5,134 bases of DNA from NCBI GenBank assembly GCA_031279575.1, contig JAITIG010000058.1, forward strand, positions 1 to 5,134, in the 5' to 3' direction. The notes beneath the pieces were generated by a model that saw nothing but the letters and a program-made list of their open reading frames with translations, was not told the origin of the DNA and made no database searches. Of this stretch, positions 5,086-5,134 are shown one piece after another. Origin of the DNA: Bifidobacteriaceae bacterium. Lineage in GTDB: Bacteria > Actinomycetota > Actinomycetes > Actinomycetales > WQXJ01. Each line of letters starts with the position of its first letter. Position 1 is the first letter of the stretch. The translations under genes and the position numbers were made by a program.

Positions 5086-5128
5086 GGGCCCCCGCGGCCC
5101 CAAGGTTGATGCGGGGCTACGGGGGCCC
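5086..5128. terminator. Strong 43-nt hairpin at the window edge
   Basis: GGGCCCCCG (5086-5094) pairs perfectly with CGGGGGCCC (5120-5128), and an inner stem GCCCC (5097-5101) pairs with GGGGC (5113-5117) around an 11-nt loop. Only a 2-nt internal loop separates them. It sits right upstream of the VapC fragment. It may terminate a minus-strand gene lying beyond the window, or be an inserted palindromic element that marks the break in vapC. No T-run follows on either strand. Confidence 0.5.
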
Positions 5129-5134
5129 GACTGG

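Overview
The window looks like a piece of a very GC-rich actinobacterial (Actinomycetota) chromosome. By eye about three quarters of the bases are G or C, codon third positions are almost always G or C, GTG starts are used, and the two clearest proteins have actinobacterial relatives (recognised from memory, without a search). The genus cannot be told from this sequence.

Layout. Positions 1-348 hold no gene. They carry two copies, 136 bp apart, of a palindromic repeat, then an 11-C run and a G-rich tract. Positions 349-2745 (minus strand) encode a large polytopic membrane protein with a secreted alkaline-phosphatase-like N-terminal half that appears to have lost any metal-binding histidines. 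Positions 2746-2923 form a divergent intergenic region with a G-quadruplex-type motif on the minus strand and a twin 10-bp direct repeat next to the following start codon. Positions 2924-3895 (plus) encode a complete prephenate dehydratase with its ACT regulatory domain (phenylalanine biosynthesis). Two GC-rich hairpins follow. Then an 18-bp tandem repeat leads into a small protein of the L-2-amino-thiazoline-4-carboxylate (ATC) hydrolase family at 4050-4568 (plus). Positions 4569-4876 contain only a doubtful small reading frame. Positions 4877-5065 (minus) encode the C-terminal half of a VapC-like PIN toxin without its N-terminal half, and a strong 43-nt hairpin lies just beyond it at the window edge.

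The genes do not form one operon. The membrane protein and prephenate dehydratase are divergent, the ATC hydrolase is separated from pheA by hairpins, and the VapC fragment is convergent. Both window ends look like accessory or decaying sequence around an ordinary metabolic core. No complete new multi-gene system is visible. The most unusual items are the palindromic repeat pair, the row of in-frame ribosome-binding-site/start modules before the ATC hydrolase, and the VapC remnant beside the hairpin.
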